Source: Nymphalis io
Taxonomy: Eukaryota; Arthropoda; Insecta; Lepidoptera; Nymphalidae
Length of the DNA: 64,000 nt
Direction: 5' to 3'
Assembly (NCBI RefSeq): GCF_905147045.1
Contig: NC_065895.1
Span: 10,607,001 to 10,671,000, forward strand
A program made the position numbers and the translations under genes. Positions 1-10,112 of the stretch are shown one piece after another. The notes under the pieces are model-generated. The model had not been told where the DNA came from, searched no databases, and worked only from the letters and a program-made list of their open reading frames with translations. Each line of letters begins with the position of its first letter. Position 1 is the stretch's first letter.

Positions 1-940
1 AAATATGTGCCTTTAATTCGAAATGATAAAGTCTATCTCGTTCCTTGTCACGTTATCGGGGCTTCGCCAGGTCCACCTCCTCTGAGGCTTCTTTTGAAAG
101 AAAGAATTCATCAATAAGACCCCATGCGCTTCGAGAAAGTTTACCAGCATTTGCCCAATGTGATTTCTGCAGTCCAAGCCGTAAGATCTGACTTTCGATT
201 CACCGCTATCTTGTACTCCCACTTTAGCATTAAAGTCTCCCATAACAACATTGTAGTGGGCCTTTGAGGTGTCGCTGAGGGCCTTTGCGATGTCCTCGTA
301 CATCGCTTCGATCACATCATCAGAGTATGTCGAAGTTGGCGCATATACCTGTACGACCTTCAGGGAGTACCTGTCGGAAAGTTTTAGGACAAGGTACGCT
401 ACCCGGTTCGACACACTACTGATTTCCACAATGCTGCTAATGAGATTCTTTTTGACTAGAAAACCGACACCACCCTGGGAGAGGTTATCACCTTCGCAAG
501 TAGAGTAGTCATCCCCCTGTCTTCGGACTTCAGATAACCCCAGTATATGCCAGTTAATATGACTTAACTCTACTTCTAATTCGACGAGGTGTTGGTCCAG
601 CCTCATCGAGCGTCCATTGTACGTTGCCATGTGAAGTCGTTTTATACGGTAGCCTGCCGTGAACCGGTGATTCTTAGCACCCCCTGCCCTGCCGATGCGG
701 CGACCGCTACCTTGGTCGGGCCTAGCGGGCTTGCCGGTAACTGGGGGCCTTTTTTTGAGCGCATCTGCCATTAAGGAGGGTTTGCCCATACTCGCCGCTC
801 TGGGTGGGCATGTTGGCGAGCGCAGTGTTATGCAATGTTTATGGGGAGGGGACGCTGCTGCCCATCCCCCCTTTTCCCCGTCCCTCGGTCGCCTCTTACG
901 ACACCCACGGGATGAGATTGGGGGAGTACTATTCTAAGCC
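1..940 (-). mobile_element. RTE-clade LINE, 5' part (copy I)
   Basis: This is the 5' part of an RTE-type non-LTR retrotransposon on the minus strand; its 3' part lies beyond the window start. It holds a 5' untranslated leader (about 790-940) and the endonuclease domain. The leader contains a GC-rich block at 840-880 with a GCTGCTGCCC core between G-rich and C-rich flanks, matching the leader position in the copies at 30.4 and 57.9 kb. The sequence stays RTE-like up to about 940 and then becomes AT-rich DNA. No target-site duplication can be tested because the other end is missing. Confidence 0.85.
13..789 (-). pseudogene. RTE endonuclease domain, interrupted by a nonsense codon
   Basis: The 258-residue frame is the N-terminal APE-type endonuclease of an RTE polyprotein, which nicks target DNA to prime reverse transcription. 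Visible motifs are ATYNGRS (residues 55-61), GLSEVRRQ (84-91), YAPTS (about 149-153), MGDFNAK (183-189) and NEIDFI near the end. The frame stops at TAA (13-15), where the copy at 55-58 kb has a lysine codon, and homology continues past the stop (RHIF against KRQIF). So this is a nonsense mutation and not a natural end. The start codon is chosen by alignment with the same region of that copy. The reverse transcriptase part lies outside the window. Confidence 0.85.
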
Positions 941-1242
941 GGTAACTAACTTTATTGTATTTCAATTCTAAGCATTTTGACTACTTAATGCTCAATGTCC
1001 ATGTGATTAATTTGTATCGAGAATTCGGTTTTATATAAGTTCATAAGTATCACATATATACATGTGTCCAACATGCTATGCTTGCCTTAAAATTGGCCAA
1101 AATTGGCGACATTCGGTCAAAAGAACTATAGAAGTTTTCAAATTCAGTTCAATTCTATTTCTTATTTTAATAAAACTGCACGAAGAATACATCTCATGGA
1201 CTCTAAAAAAAAGAAGGGAGCGGGTCTGTAAAATATTTACAT
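941..1242. other. AT-rich spacer, nothing recognised
   Basis: About 300 bases of AT-rich DNA between the RTE leader and the tail of the next LINE. I see no gene, repeat family or structured element. Confidence 0.5.
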
Positions 1243-2430
1243 TTAATAATAATAATAAAAATTTATTGCTTCAGATAGGTCGTACATTACAAAGTAACTC
1301 TTAAGAAAAACATACATATTTTTTATGAGATACAAATTATTCATACTGGACACATTTTTTTCTAATTTACCACTCTTTTTCATTGACGACCGTATCGCAA
1401 TTGGTTGCAAGCTCAGCTATGTGCTGTGCTATGCCCAGCGCTGATTTTCAGCTTGCTCCTTCTATATTATGTTGATTTAGTTGAGAGCGCCGCACCGTTC
1501 CGTATCATATTAAAGTATAATGAAAATGATAAAACAAAAAATAAAAAAAAAAAACAAAAACTGATATAAAAGCAAGTAAAAGAGAAACCGGTGACATAAT
1601 TATATAGCACAAAAAGAATTAAATAAGCAATTTCTCCAGATCAATAACTACATTTTAAAGCTGAACATTAATAGAACAACAAAAACTTAATACACGCATG
1701 CACATCTTCGCATCATAACAACCATAACTCTACGTGTACGTCATGGCTAGGACAATTGAAACTATGACTAAATAAAAATAAAGAGAAGTCTAAGTTTTTA
1801 GGATTCTATTCTTTCATATTTTGCTTCATTCGCATTAATTTGTAAAGTTTTTGTTACGTAGCCACTTCTACTTGTAGACGAAGGTATTATTCTTTAAGGC
1901 ATTTTTTTAAAATTGCAATTGAAAAATGACATTCACGTAAGGGAGGTGGTAGGTTATTCCAAATTTTTGCTGCAGCATATTTGAAAGAACCTTTAAATCC
2001 TACTGTCTTATGTTTAGGAATTAATGGTTTAATCTCATTTTCTCGGACACTCCTATCTTTTCTATTCTCTAGCCAGTCAAGCTTTTGATATAAGTAATTT
2101 GGCTTTTTGCTCCGTACATTTTTATGTAAAGATACTGCTAGATGAAGCTTCCTACGTGATTTCATGTTTAAAATATTGTGACAATTAATGAAAGAAGCTA
2201 CATGTGATCTCTTAGGAACGTCAAAACAAAACCTAGTGCAAGCATTTTGAACTCTTTGTACAGCTTTTTCGGTCTTTTTCAATAATCTGGGACCATACAC
2301 TGTGTCACAGTAATTAAAAATCGATAAAATAAGTGACTCAACCAGGGTAACTTTCACTTTCTCCGACATGAAAGGTCTCAAGCTATATAGAACTTTTAAT
2401 TTATAAACCGTTATCATATTTAATTTTGTA
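1243..2430 (-). mobile_element. CR1-like LINE, 3' fragment
   Basis: This is a 5'-truncated non-LTR retrotransposon on the minus strand. It comprises the last 176 codons of the reverse-transcriptase ORF (1887-2417) and about 640 bases of 3' untranslated sequence. The element ends at a short ATT-type repeat (about 1244-1262) following an AATAAA-like signal when read on the minus strand. This is a usual ending for CR1/Daphne-type elements. Truncation falls near 2420-2430, where the sequence becomes T-rich. No clear target-site duplication was found. Confidence 0.7.
1887..2417 (-). CDS. C-terminal thumb region of a CR1-like reverse transcriptase (partial)
   Basis: The open frame encodes 176 residues with no stop until the natural end. 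It lacks the catalytic palm, and what remains is the region downstream of it. Recognisable blocks are LVESLILSIFNYCD (about residues 25-38), VQRVQNACTRFC (about 54-65), and near the end a block with FKYAAAKIWNNLPPPLR. This last block corresponds to the 'FS-AAPKLWNSLP-LR' signature at the C-terminus of CR1-clade enzymes. The first methionine is simply the first one after the truncation, not a true start. The uninterrupted frame suggests a moderately young copy, but it cannot code for an active enzyme. Clade assignment rests on motif memory, so Jockey-like relatives cannot be excluded. Confidence 0.65.
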   Translation of the reverse strand: MITVYKLKVLYSLRPFMSEKVKVTLVESLILSIFNYCDTVYGPRLLKKTEKAVQRVQNACTRFCFDVPKRSHVASFINCHNILNMKSRRKLHLAVSLHKNVRSKKPNYLYQKLDWLENRKDRSVRENEIKPLIPKHKTVGFKGSFKYAAAKIWNNLPPPLRECHFSIAILKKCLKE

Positions 2431-3061
2431 TTTTTTTATTATTACCTGTTCAGAATACAAAAAAAAATATTGATTCTGCACATGTTTGTTAGTTGCTAAT
2501 TAAGGTTGTTTTGAAATTGAATTCAAAAAGATTTTGAATGCCTGGAAATGGAATTATTTCCAAGAGACGGTCAAACAAATTACCATAGCATATACATACA
2601 AGTATATCAGCTCGTTTATTCCTTAAATGAAGCGTTTTAACTAACAAATGAAGTAAGTTGAACGTTAACAAGGCTGACACACGACAGATGTTTTTGTAAG
2701 CCTGTCATCTCCGTAAATAGTACAACAGTTGACAAGTTTCCAATAAGTAAAGCCATTATTGCTATTCCTGGATATGTATTTATAATGTTTTAAAATCGAC
2801 ATCATTTTACTATTTACTTATGCGGAGAATATGGAAATGGTATGGTGGATAGAACGACTGGATTTCAATTGAAGATTCAAAGCATGGCAAGCCCCAATGA
2901 GTTTTTACGTTCTATATTATGTTTATAATTTATCTCGTGCTAAACGATGAAGGAAATATATCACCAAAAAACCTGTATATATCGGATGTAATTCTGCTCT
3001 ATAATTTTATAATGGTGATTGTTATTCCAACTGCTCAGGATATTATTGAGCTTAAGTTTGA
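2431..3061. other. AT-rich spacer, nothing recognised
   Basis: Roughly 630 bases of AT-rich DNA. A 63-codon minus-strand frame at 2489-2680 has no recognisable motif, and I treat it as chance. Confidence 0.4.
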
Positions 3062-3120
3062 GCACTGACAGTAGTGCAACCTCTATTCCCTCATTCTCAT
3101 AATCCGATGGGATGGCAATT
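3062..3120 (-). repeat. SINE G fragment
   Basis: A short minus-strand scrap matching the internal part of SINE G (intact at 63209-63528). It contains the 'ttccct-attctcataatccgatgggatggcaat' stretch in diverged form. Both ends are missing. Confidence 0.55.
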
Positions 3121-3642
3121 CACATAACCAATCTCTGGTTTAGGCGCTGGATCTCTGTATCTGCAGACTTATAACCTAGCCAGTAGCTACTTTTGTAGCT
3201 ATTAAGAAATAAATATCCACTAAACTTAATAGACAAGTATGATGGGTAATGCTCCATTTCTTCTCCTGTCAACTTTAGAACAGACGAATATAACCAGGCG
3301 TAGGGCATTATATACAGGCTATTACTTTTGTTGTAGTTCATACTAGTTTTTTTTAATAATCTGTGTGAAATCTACAAATATAATTATATATTTCAGAAGA
3401 AGTTTCTGACGCTAGTCTTATATAAATAAATGAAATAAAGATAAGCTGATAATACCAAGTTACCGTCTTTGCAAAGAATTATATCTTTGCCAGACAGGAT
3501 AATTCCAATTTCCGTCAAATAAAATCCGCTTTTATTATAATATTGCAATATTATGAATAAAAAATTAAACTCCGGTAACTTGTATTTTTTTTAAATATTA
3601 TATGATAAAAAAAACTGTAAATAATATATTTAATTGTTTATC
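3121..3642. other. AT-rich spacer, nothing recognised
   Basis: About 520 bases with homopolymer A/T runs. The 73-codon frame at 3120-3341 has no known motif and overlaps the SINE scrap, so I do not call a gene. Confidence 0.4.
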
Positions 3643-3934
3643 GTAACAGCCTGTGAATATTCCACTGCTGGGCTAAGGCCTGTCCCTTATTGAAGAGAAG
3701 GTTTGGAGCTTATTCCACCACGCTGCTCCAATGCGGGTTGGTGGAATCCACGTGTGGCAGATTTCAGTGAAATTAGATACAAGCAGGTTTTCTCACGATG
3801 TTTTCCTTTACCGCAAAGCACGAGATGAATTATAATTACAAATTAAGCACATGAAAATTCAGTGGTGCTTGCCCGGTTTGAATCCACGATCATCGGTTAA
3901 GATTCACGCGTTCTTACCACTGGACCATCTCAGC
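3643..3934 (-). repeat. tRNA-derived SINE S, near full length
   Basis: A minus-strand copy of the most frequent tRNA-derived SINE here, called S in this annotation. Read on the minus strand it begins with a tRNA-like head. The A box resembles TGGCCCAGTGGTAAGA, followed by a B box like GGTTCAAACCC, which are internal RNA polymerase III promoter signals. The body follows and ends with GGGACATTCACAGGCTGTTACG-like sequence. This copy keeps both boxes with a few substitutions and has lost a few bases near 3680. Confidence 0.75.
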
Positions 3935-4028
3935 TTTGATTTTGATTTCATTTAAAATAGATTTGTGCAGGAAAACATAGTAAATTAAAGTCTAAGCATT
4001 TCTTAGACTGAAATTTTGCGACTTTTGT

Positions 4029-4100
4029 AACCACCACTCCGCAATGGAGCAGCGTGGTGTAATAAGCTCTAAATCTTGTCATCAAGAAGAGGCCAATGCA
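4029..4100 (+). repeat. SINE S fragment
   Basis: Plus-strand scrap of the 3' body of SINE S, recognisable by the 'gcaatggagcagcgtggtgtaataagctc' region in altered form. The tRNA-like head is absent. Confidence 0.55.
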
Positions 4101-4282
4101 GATGCTGTATATAAAAGCTGTTAATAAAACTGTATTTATACGATTAAATAATATCTATGTACTTTGATTAACGAGCTAACACTAGCCGATAGTATATATA
4201 ATTTCTCGAAAAACCAACGTAAATAAATAGATGATATAAAATTGCAATTCGATTAAAGTATATAGGATTTTCAACTAATCTA

Positions 4283-4477
4283 TTCTAATATTATAAAGGC
4301 GAAAGTAATTCTGCCTGTTATGCTTTCACGGCTAAGCCGCAGAATCGATTTTGATGAAATTCGGTATGGAAAAAGCTTGAACCCCGAGGTTACCTTTACA
4401 TAGAATGAAAGATATATGCTACCTTTTTTTACCCCTCTCCTGATAAACATAACGATAAGCACGAGCGAAGCCACTTG
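4283..4477 (+). repeat. Helitron- or MITE-like interspersed repeat H
   Basis: The segment runs from TAATATTATAAAGGCG to GAGCGAAGCCACTTG. It shares this order (a 'taatattata' start, a 'ttacgctttcacg'-like middle, a 'gcgaagccg' end) with copies at 16270-16440 and 60709-60870. This arrangement is common in lepidopteran non-autonomous elements often attributed to Helitrons. The class is inferred and not proven here. Confidence 0.5.
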
Positions 4478-4577
4478 TTTATCGTTATACCTAATAATGC
4501 TTAACTTTCATAGTGATTTGTTTACCTGTGATTTTATTTATCTCATACAGATATACCATACCATTTTTATATATAGC

Positions 4578-4797
4578 CATGATGGCTCAATGGTTAGAAG
4601 ACGTAAATCTTAACCGATAACTGCGAGTTCAAACCCGGGCGAGCAAAACTAAATATTCAAATGCTTAATTTGTGTTTATCTTCTGCTCGGTGAAGGAAAA
4701 CATCGTGAGGAAACCTTAATAATGCAGATATAACTCTGCTAGTATTCCTTTTCGTCAAAAAGGAGGCCCAGTCCAGCAGTGTGATATTTATAGGCAT
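4578..4797 (+). repeat. SINE S, diverged
   Basis: Plus-strand SINE S copy with the A box (GATGGCTCAATGGTTAGAAG) and B box (GAGTTCAAACCCGGGC) still recognisable. The 3' half is shortened, and it ends near 'ccagcagtgtgatatttataggc'. Confidence 0.65.
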
Positions 4798-5225
4798 TTT
4801 TTTATACATATGAAATGTTTTAAATAAAAAATGATAATCATTTGGATGTATCAAAGTGATCTGAAATCCAAAGTTCTTTGTACTGAATCAAATAAATGCA
4901 TAAAGCTTTATAGGTATTTTTATTCGCTTCCACAAAATATCGTTAAATATAAAAGTGGAATATGAAATTCATTTAACAGAATTTCAGCCTTTGAGAAGTG
5001 ATGTTCACGAATGAACACCTTACAAGTACAACAGATGTGAAAGCCAACTCGTCAAATAACTACATTCAACAAGAGCAACCATTAAAATTCAATTATAAAA
5101 AATAAAACAATTACCTTAATGTTATCATTACTTTACAAGCGCTTCGTTTATACTTTGTTTGTAACCTTTAAATAATACTTTATCAGGTCAATTTATCTAA
5201 ATAGATTTTTATAAGTACTTTTTAA
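4798..5225. other. AT-rich spacer, nothing recognised
   Basis: About 430 bases without genes or repeats I can name. Confidence 0.4.
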
Positions 5226-5292
5226 CCGTCAAGCGCTACCACTGGTTCAGAATGTGGATTCTACCAAGAGGAACCAGCAAGAAACTCAGTAA
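5226..5292 (+). repeat. Short interspersed repeat fragment (also at 18437)
   Basis: A block containing 'ggttcagaatgtggattctacc' in variant form, followed by 'accagcaagaaactcagtaa'. A diverged second copy at 18437-18493 shares 'agattctaccgagaa' and 'agtagttactcttt'. It resembles a fragment common in butterfly genomes. Its parent element is unknown to me. Confidence 0.4.
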
Positions 5293-5373
5293 TTTAGGCT
5301 TTGTTTCATTGAAATCGGATGATAGTGAAATAATTATCGTCACTTAAAGATAATTTTAAAATAAAACACAAAA

Positions 5374-5404
5374 AACCATGTGTATTGTTCAAAAACACAT
5401 GGTT
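5374..5404. repeat. Small inverted repeat
   Basis: AACCATGTGT and its exact complement ACACATGGTT are separated by 11 bases. It is short enough to be chance in this composition. Confidence 0.4.
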
Positions 5405-5413
5405 GATAATAAA

Positions 5414-5444
5414 GAGTGGACGAAGTCGCGGGCACCAGCTAGTA
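5414..5444 (+). repeat. Helitron-like 3' terminal fragment
   Basis: The stretch GACGAAGTCGCGGGCACC followed by AGCTAGTA matches the usual 3' end of lepidopteran H-type elements. A CTAGT-like end is expected of Helitrons. Only the terminal 30 bases are recognisable. Confidence 0.4.
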
Positions 5445-6851
5445 ACAAAATAATTTAATTCATGAATTGTTTCATTGCGGGCTAACGGTCAGAGGAAATG
5501 AAGTCTATGATAATAGTTCTAATTAATTTATAGTAAATAAAGTTAGCACAGTATTGACCTTTATCAAAATAAATTACATATTACCTATTTTAATAGCTTA
5601 TTACTTAAAAAAATATTATATCGCTATATCTAAAACTGTATTATAATAAAATTCTGATTTTACATGTAAAGAGCTGGGTAACTAGTTATATTAACAAATA
5701 CAACTGCTTACTATATAATAATGCGCTTGAGAGGTAATTTTAAAATATCGAAATAATTCCATTTATAACCGAAGTTTAATTACTTTTTATAACATTAATA
5801 TCGTCCGCTGAAGCTTCGTTTTGACGAGTTTTCTCAACTTCAGTCAATTTATTCTTACAGGCGAAAATTTTACGATTACAAAGGAAACTCTCACAAGATT
5901 TGGTTTGAATTTGTATGAAAATTTTAAAACAATTGGAAATACATATACAAATTTTTTCTTTGATTTTGGAAATTGATTATCATGAAATGAATATTTGTAA
6001 TGTGGAGGAGTCAATTTTATAAGCGTTTTACAAGAGTTGTTAAGTATAGTTAGAAGGCCAGAGAAAGACCGAATGAAATATAGATGGAAAAATGAATGGA
6101 AGTATTACGTCTCGCACGGCATACGTGTTGGTCTATTCCCCAAGGTGCGCCAATACATGTTTCAAATGAAGAACATTCTTTTACATTGATATTCTTAATT
6201 ATATTTACTTTAAAACTAAATAAGATAGTTAATTACCTAAGGAAATAATCTAATTTTAGCATGACCTTATATTAAAAGGTATATTCATTATTTAAACATT
6301 TTAAGACATTTTTTTTATTAGAAACTGGTAATATGATTTGAATATCTCTAGACGAAAATATTTTATTATTTAGCATTTTGATTTTAAAAAATGTAGAAAA
6401 ACGGAGCATATTAATTTCTTATCCTTCATCTTCAATTTATATTTTATAAATTGAAATTTTTACACAAAGGCTGAAAAGTCAATCTTAATTTCGATGGAAA
6501 ATTGCGAAATCTTTCGTCCTTTCTTAATAATTTCGCTACGCGTGTTGATTCAGATTCAATTTACAAGTATTTGAATTATTGTTGAATCTAAAGCCATTTA
6601 GAATTGTAAACGAATGAAATAGCAAAAATTAAAAGAAATCAGGCAATGCAATATTTGTTCTTTATTTAAATCAAATCAGGATCATGAAAATCTAAATACT
6701 TATAAATGAGGAGACGAATTTTTTGTAATGCCTAGCTACAAAAAAGACTAAACTTATGATTTATATAAAACGTATTTTTAGACAACTTCTATCAAAAGTT
6801 GCAGCATTTTTTGTAGATTTATGGTATGTAATTACCAGTTAGTTAGTACCA
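5445..6851. other. Long AT-rich stretch, nothing recognised
   Basis: About 1.4 kb, very AT-rich, with no frame over 60 codons and no repeat family I can name. A slightly GC-richer patch at 6095-6160 has no recognised identity. Confidence 0.4.
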
Positions 6852-6950
6852 GCCTCTGAATGTCCTAGGGCTGGGCTAAGGCCTCCTAAGGGCTAAGGAG
6901 AGGGTATGGAGCTTATACCACCACGCTGCTCCAATGCGGGTTGAGTTTAG
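6852..6950 (-). repeat. SINE S fragment
   Basis: Minus-strand 3' body of SINE S ('gctgggctaaggcctcc' through 'cacgctgctccaatgcggg'). The tRNA-like head is missing. Confidence 0.6.
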
Positions 6951-8627
6951 TGTATAATTTTTATATTTAGTAGCTACGCTTTACATTTTCACCCGGCCTA
7001 AAAATGTAGACTGTTACTTAACAAATATGAATTTGTGTTCTTGTGACAAATAAGTCTACTGTGGACATGTAAACTACAATATTTGTAAAGTATACATTAG
7101 AAAAACAACGAAAGACCTCAATATGTTAAAAAACCTTAAATATCAAACGCCCGCCATATTTGATGTCTTATGACGTCATATTCATTTAATTTTATTTGAC
7201 AATATCAACAAAGTACAAACATATTAATTATAATTGTAGATGACAGATAATTATCACTAAAGTTGTTGTTGTTTGTACTATATGAATTATAATGCATTAG
7301 TGTAAATATTCGGAGCACCTGTCCGCATAAATTAATAACAAACATACATGACTCTTTATTAAAATTAATTTGAAGATATTTGCTTTATTTATACAAATAA
7401 GATAAAATGCTAAGGCCATATAATTTTAATAATGAAGAATAAGTTTTGATTTGGAGCTTTTCAAGGCCTAACAAAATTTACAAAATAAAAAAATACACAT
7501 ATAAAAATATCAAGTAAAAATTTACTAATCATGATGAAAATCCTAAGAAAAAATCTCCGTTCAATATATTATAATTTAGCATCTTAATTGTAATAAGTAG
7601 ACAAAATTATTTGCAGTTCATTTTTCTTTTTAATAATTTTTTCGTTCAAATCCAATACAAGATACTATGAAAAGGTGTCATTGAGACGTCCCAAGCAAGA
7701 TTGATTACAGCTCCTCCCGGGGAATGGAGCATTCCATTCACTCTACTTTTCAGCCTCGGAAGAATAAAAACATCTGAAAGTTTTAAAAAAAACGAAATTC
7801 CCAGCTTAGTGCTTTCTTATAACCGGCCCTGGCTTCGCGTGGGTGGAATTATTAACCGGTAATAATATTTATTCAAGGTATAATTATAGAATATGCTCTA
7901 ATCAAAAACTTTAATTGTTCTATATCCAATCAGTTGAATATCGTATAATATTCCCTATATAATTTTCACGAGGAATTCATTGAAACGGAAACACAATTAT
8001 AATTCTGATAAGGATTAACGAAACATATAAATTTACATAGAATTTATATATAAAGAAAGAAAATTTATGTGCGTGGATGAAGAGAAACTTTATTCTTCCT
8101 ATCTCCTTCACACTCACACAGATCTCACGTTTTTTACAAAAAGAAGCTTTGAAACGCGACGTGACGCGACATTTTAATTTTATTCTAAGTGCTGTCACAC
8201 TAATTTCTAAAGACAGTTATTCATTTGTTCTTGTTATTGATCTTGTCTCCTCGTGATGAATTATTTTTTTCTAGCCTTATTAGAAAGACAATTATATAGT
8301 AATCTCGAATCCATTGGACTGTAGTGTTACAGCAGTGGTCCAAATTCAAGCAAAGCTAAGCGCTTTTTACGGTTACGTTAACACATCTCACTGATCCATT
8401 TCTCATTAACAATATTAACTACCGAGTAATTTAATAGGAAATGGCTACTTGGGACTCAATATCTCTTGCAGATTTATTGTCATCAAAGTATCCCTTTAAC
8501 AATATAATATTTATATTTTATAAAATATTTTGATTAGAATTTTAAATCATTTCCTTTCGCTGACGTAAGCATTACGAAATGTATGAAATATAATGTACGA
8601 AAATGAACACTGTGATATTTTTGCTGG
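6951..8627. other. Long AT-rich stretch, mostly featureless
   Basis: About 1.7 kb. A GC-richer block at 7665-7760 has no reading frame or repeat I recognise. A scrap at about 7815-7845 ('ggcttcgcgtgggtgg') may be an antisense end of repeat H. The 73-codon frame at 7977-8198 has no motif. Confidence 0.4.
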
Positions 8628-8842
8628 TCAAAAGCATCCTCTCCTCTCGAGAAAAAGTTTTTGATCTTATTCCACCAAGCTGTTCCGATGTGAGTTTGTT
8701 GATTTGTAATAAATCACAGAGTTTCATTTAACAAAAGTGTGGCAACTAACTTAACACAAGCTTATTAAAACTCAGTGACCCTTGTCCGATTTTAAACCCA
8801 CAAACTACGGTTAAGATTCATATGAATTCGACTACCTCCGAT
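8628..8842 (-). repeat. SINE S, old copy
   Basis: Heavily diverged minus-strand SINE S. The body ('ttattccaccaagctgttcc') and a degraded head ('actacggttaagattcat') are in the right order and spacing. Confidence 0.5.
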
Positions 8843-9187
8843 CACATATACCGTTATTTTGGAGTAATGCCCGTTCCAATAACATCAACATTAAATTAAA
8901 AGCAAACTTCTACTAATCAGCACGAGTAAGCGTGGAACTTGAATTAAATACATTTCAATCAGCTCCTACACCTAACTAATATTAGTTAACTTTATGATTC
9001 CCTTTAATTAACTCGTAATTTGTATTTTGTGAACTAATTCGAATAGAATTTAATGGTATGTTACTTGATTACTACGATTATTATTGTTCTGTCATTTTTA
9101 GAGTTAATTATTGTTTGTCAATCACGATAACAGAATATTCGTTAAATTTCAATTATAAAACCAAATTATTATACTAAAATATTTAAA
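8843..9187. other. AT-rich spacer, nothing recognised
   Basis: About 345 bases, AT-rich, no features seen. Confidence 0.4.
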
Positions 9188-9188
9188 T

Positions 9189-9460
9189 ACTGGTGCTAGG
9201 GCTTTGTGCAAGCTCGTCTGGGTTGGTACCACCTACTCATGAGATACTCTTCCGCAAAACAACAGTACTTGGTATTGTTGTGTTCCGGTTTGCAGGGTGA
9301 GTGAGCCACCTTAGTTCCCAAGATTGGTGGTGCATTGACGATGTAAGCAATGGTTAATATTTCTTACGATGCCAATGATGGTAAGTGGTCACCAACGTCC
9401 TCAATGTGCGTTCAGATGACCCATATGCTCATCCACCTACGTATTCTATGAAAAAAAAAC
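9189..9460 (+). repeat. A-tailed SINE M, diverged copy
   Basis: This is the first of about 15 copies of the most abundant repeat in the window, called M here. A typical copy is about 290 bases. It starts ACTGGTGGTAGGGCTTTG, contains GTTGTGTTCCGGTTTGAAG and GGCACAAGGGACATAAAATC in the middle, and ends TTCCTATTCTATAAAAAA with a poly(A) tail. It resembles the SINE family called Metulj in Heliconius. That name is from memory and unverified. This copy has lost the 'cagtgtaattacaggcacaaggg' segment and is an older insertion. Confidence 0.7.
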
Positions 9461-9461
9461 A

Positions 9462-9824
9462 CTATTTGGATAAATTATTTTTAGAGGCTTTGAGAATTTT
9501 ACCGCCTACCATATTCTGAAGTACTTATCAGTTTTTAAATGTCGGTAAAGCAACTCGAGATCCAGAGCAAGTTATATATGCAATCCAAGTTGACGGGCTT
9601 GAGGTTACAAAGATCTTTTAAAATGGTTGGCATGCAATTTGGTTTGTTAACTTTTTAACGTTCCAAAGCAATACATAATAGTCATCAAATATTATGAAGT
9701 TTCAATTATAAAAATGGGCCGATATTAGCAACTGTACACAAAATGATTTGCGAGTCGAATAGTATTTAAGCATATTGTATATCGTCAATCTTCAAAATGT
9801 TCAAAATATTTCTTATTGTTTCAG
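9462..9824 (+). other. Presumed intron upstream of the LDLa exon
   Basis: AT-rich DNA ending in a pyrimidine-rich tract and AG (TTCTTATTGTTTCAG, ending at 9824). This is a good splice acceptor immediately before the LDLa-encoding frame. Nothing else was seen in it. Confidence 0.5.
9821..9824 (+). promoter_or_regulatory. Predicted 3' splice acceptor
   Basis: TCAG preceded by a T-rich tract (9808-9820) borders the LDLa exon. It sets an incoming phase of 1. Confidence 0.55.
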
Positions 9825-10106
9825 ATATCAACATCAGTTCAGTGTTACTGGGAGCAATTATCATAATCCTGATAAAGCTGACCGGCGGCGATGTTGTCGC
9901 AGAAAAGACAAATGCGGTATACCAAAACAATAATCAATACAAAGATATACCGGAGCCTGAAACTCTGCCAGTTTTACACGGCAACGACAGTAAATGCCGT
10001 ATATCTGAATATCAGTGTTTTAATAAAAAATGTGTACCGATAAATCGATTCTGTGACGGCAGCAACGATTGTGGAGACGCTTCAGATGAACCGAGACATT
10101 GCACAC
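9825..10106 (+). CDS. Internal exon encoding one LDL-receptor class A module
   Basis: This is the only convincing host coding sequence. The frame encodes a hydrophobic stretch (VLLGAIIIILIKL), then a linker of about 40 residues, then a complete LDLa domain. The domain has six cysteines in canonical order and the calcium-binding core CDGSNDCGDASDE. LDLa modules bind ligand or stabilise extracellular proteins through a disulfide- and Ca2+-dependent fold. The exon is bounded by TTGTTTCAG and C|GTAAGT. It is 282 bases (a multiple of three) and phase 1 at both ends, as is usual for shuffled extracellular modules. The hydrophobic stretch could be a signal anchor. If translation instead began at the ATG at 9797, it would be a signal peptide. 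Neighbouring exons are not in the window, so the parent gene is not identified. LDLa-containing serine proteases or receptors are possible. Confidence 0.75.
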
Positions 10107-10112
10107 GTAAGT
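10107..10112 (+). promoter_or_regulatory. Predicted 5' splice donor
   Basis: GTAAGT follows the final cysteine codon of the LDLa module by four bases. Reading on past it gives a stop within nine codons, which supports splicing here. Confidence 0.65.

Noticed and set aside
269..937. Plus-strand frames opposite the RTE endonuclease
   Set aside because: Antisense shadows of the minus-strand coding sequence. The protein motifs are all on the minus strand. The same applies to plus-strand frames over 55.0-57.8 kb.
3120..3341. 73-codon minus-strand frame
   Set aside because: No motif and partly overlaps a SINE scrap. Considered random.
7155..7185. Palindromic TATGACGTCATA, like a CREB-type site
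   Set aside because: A single short palindrome without a nearby gene or promoter context. Chance cannot be excluded.
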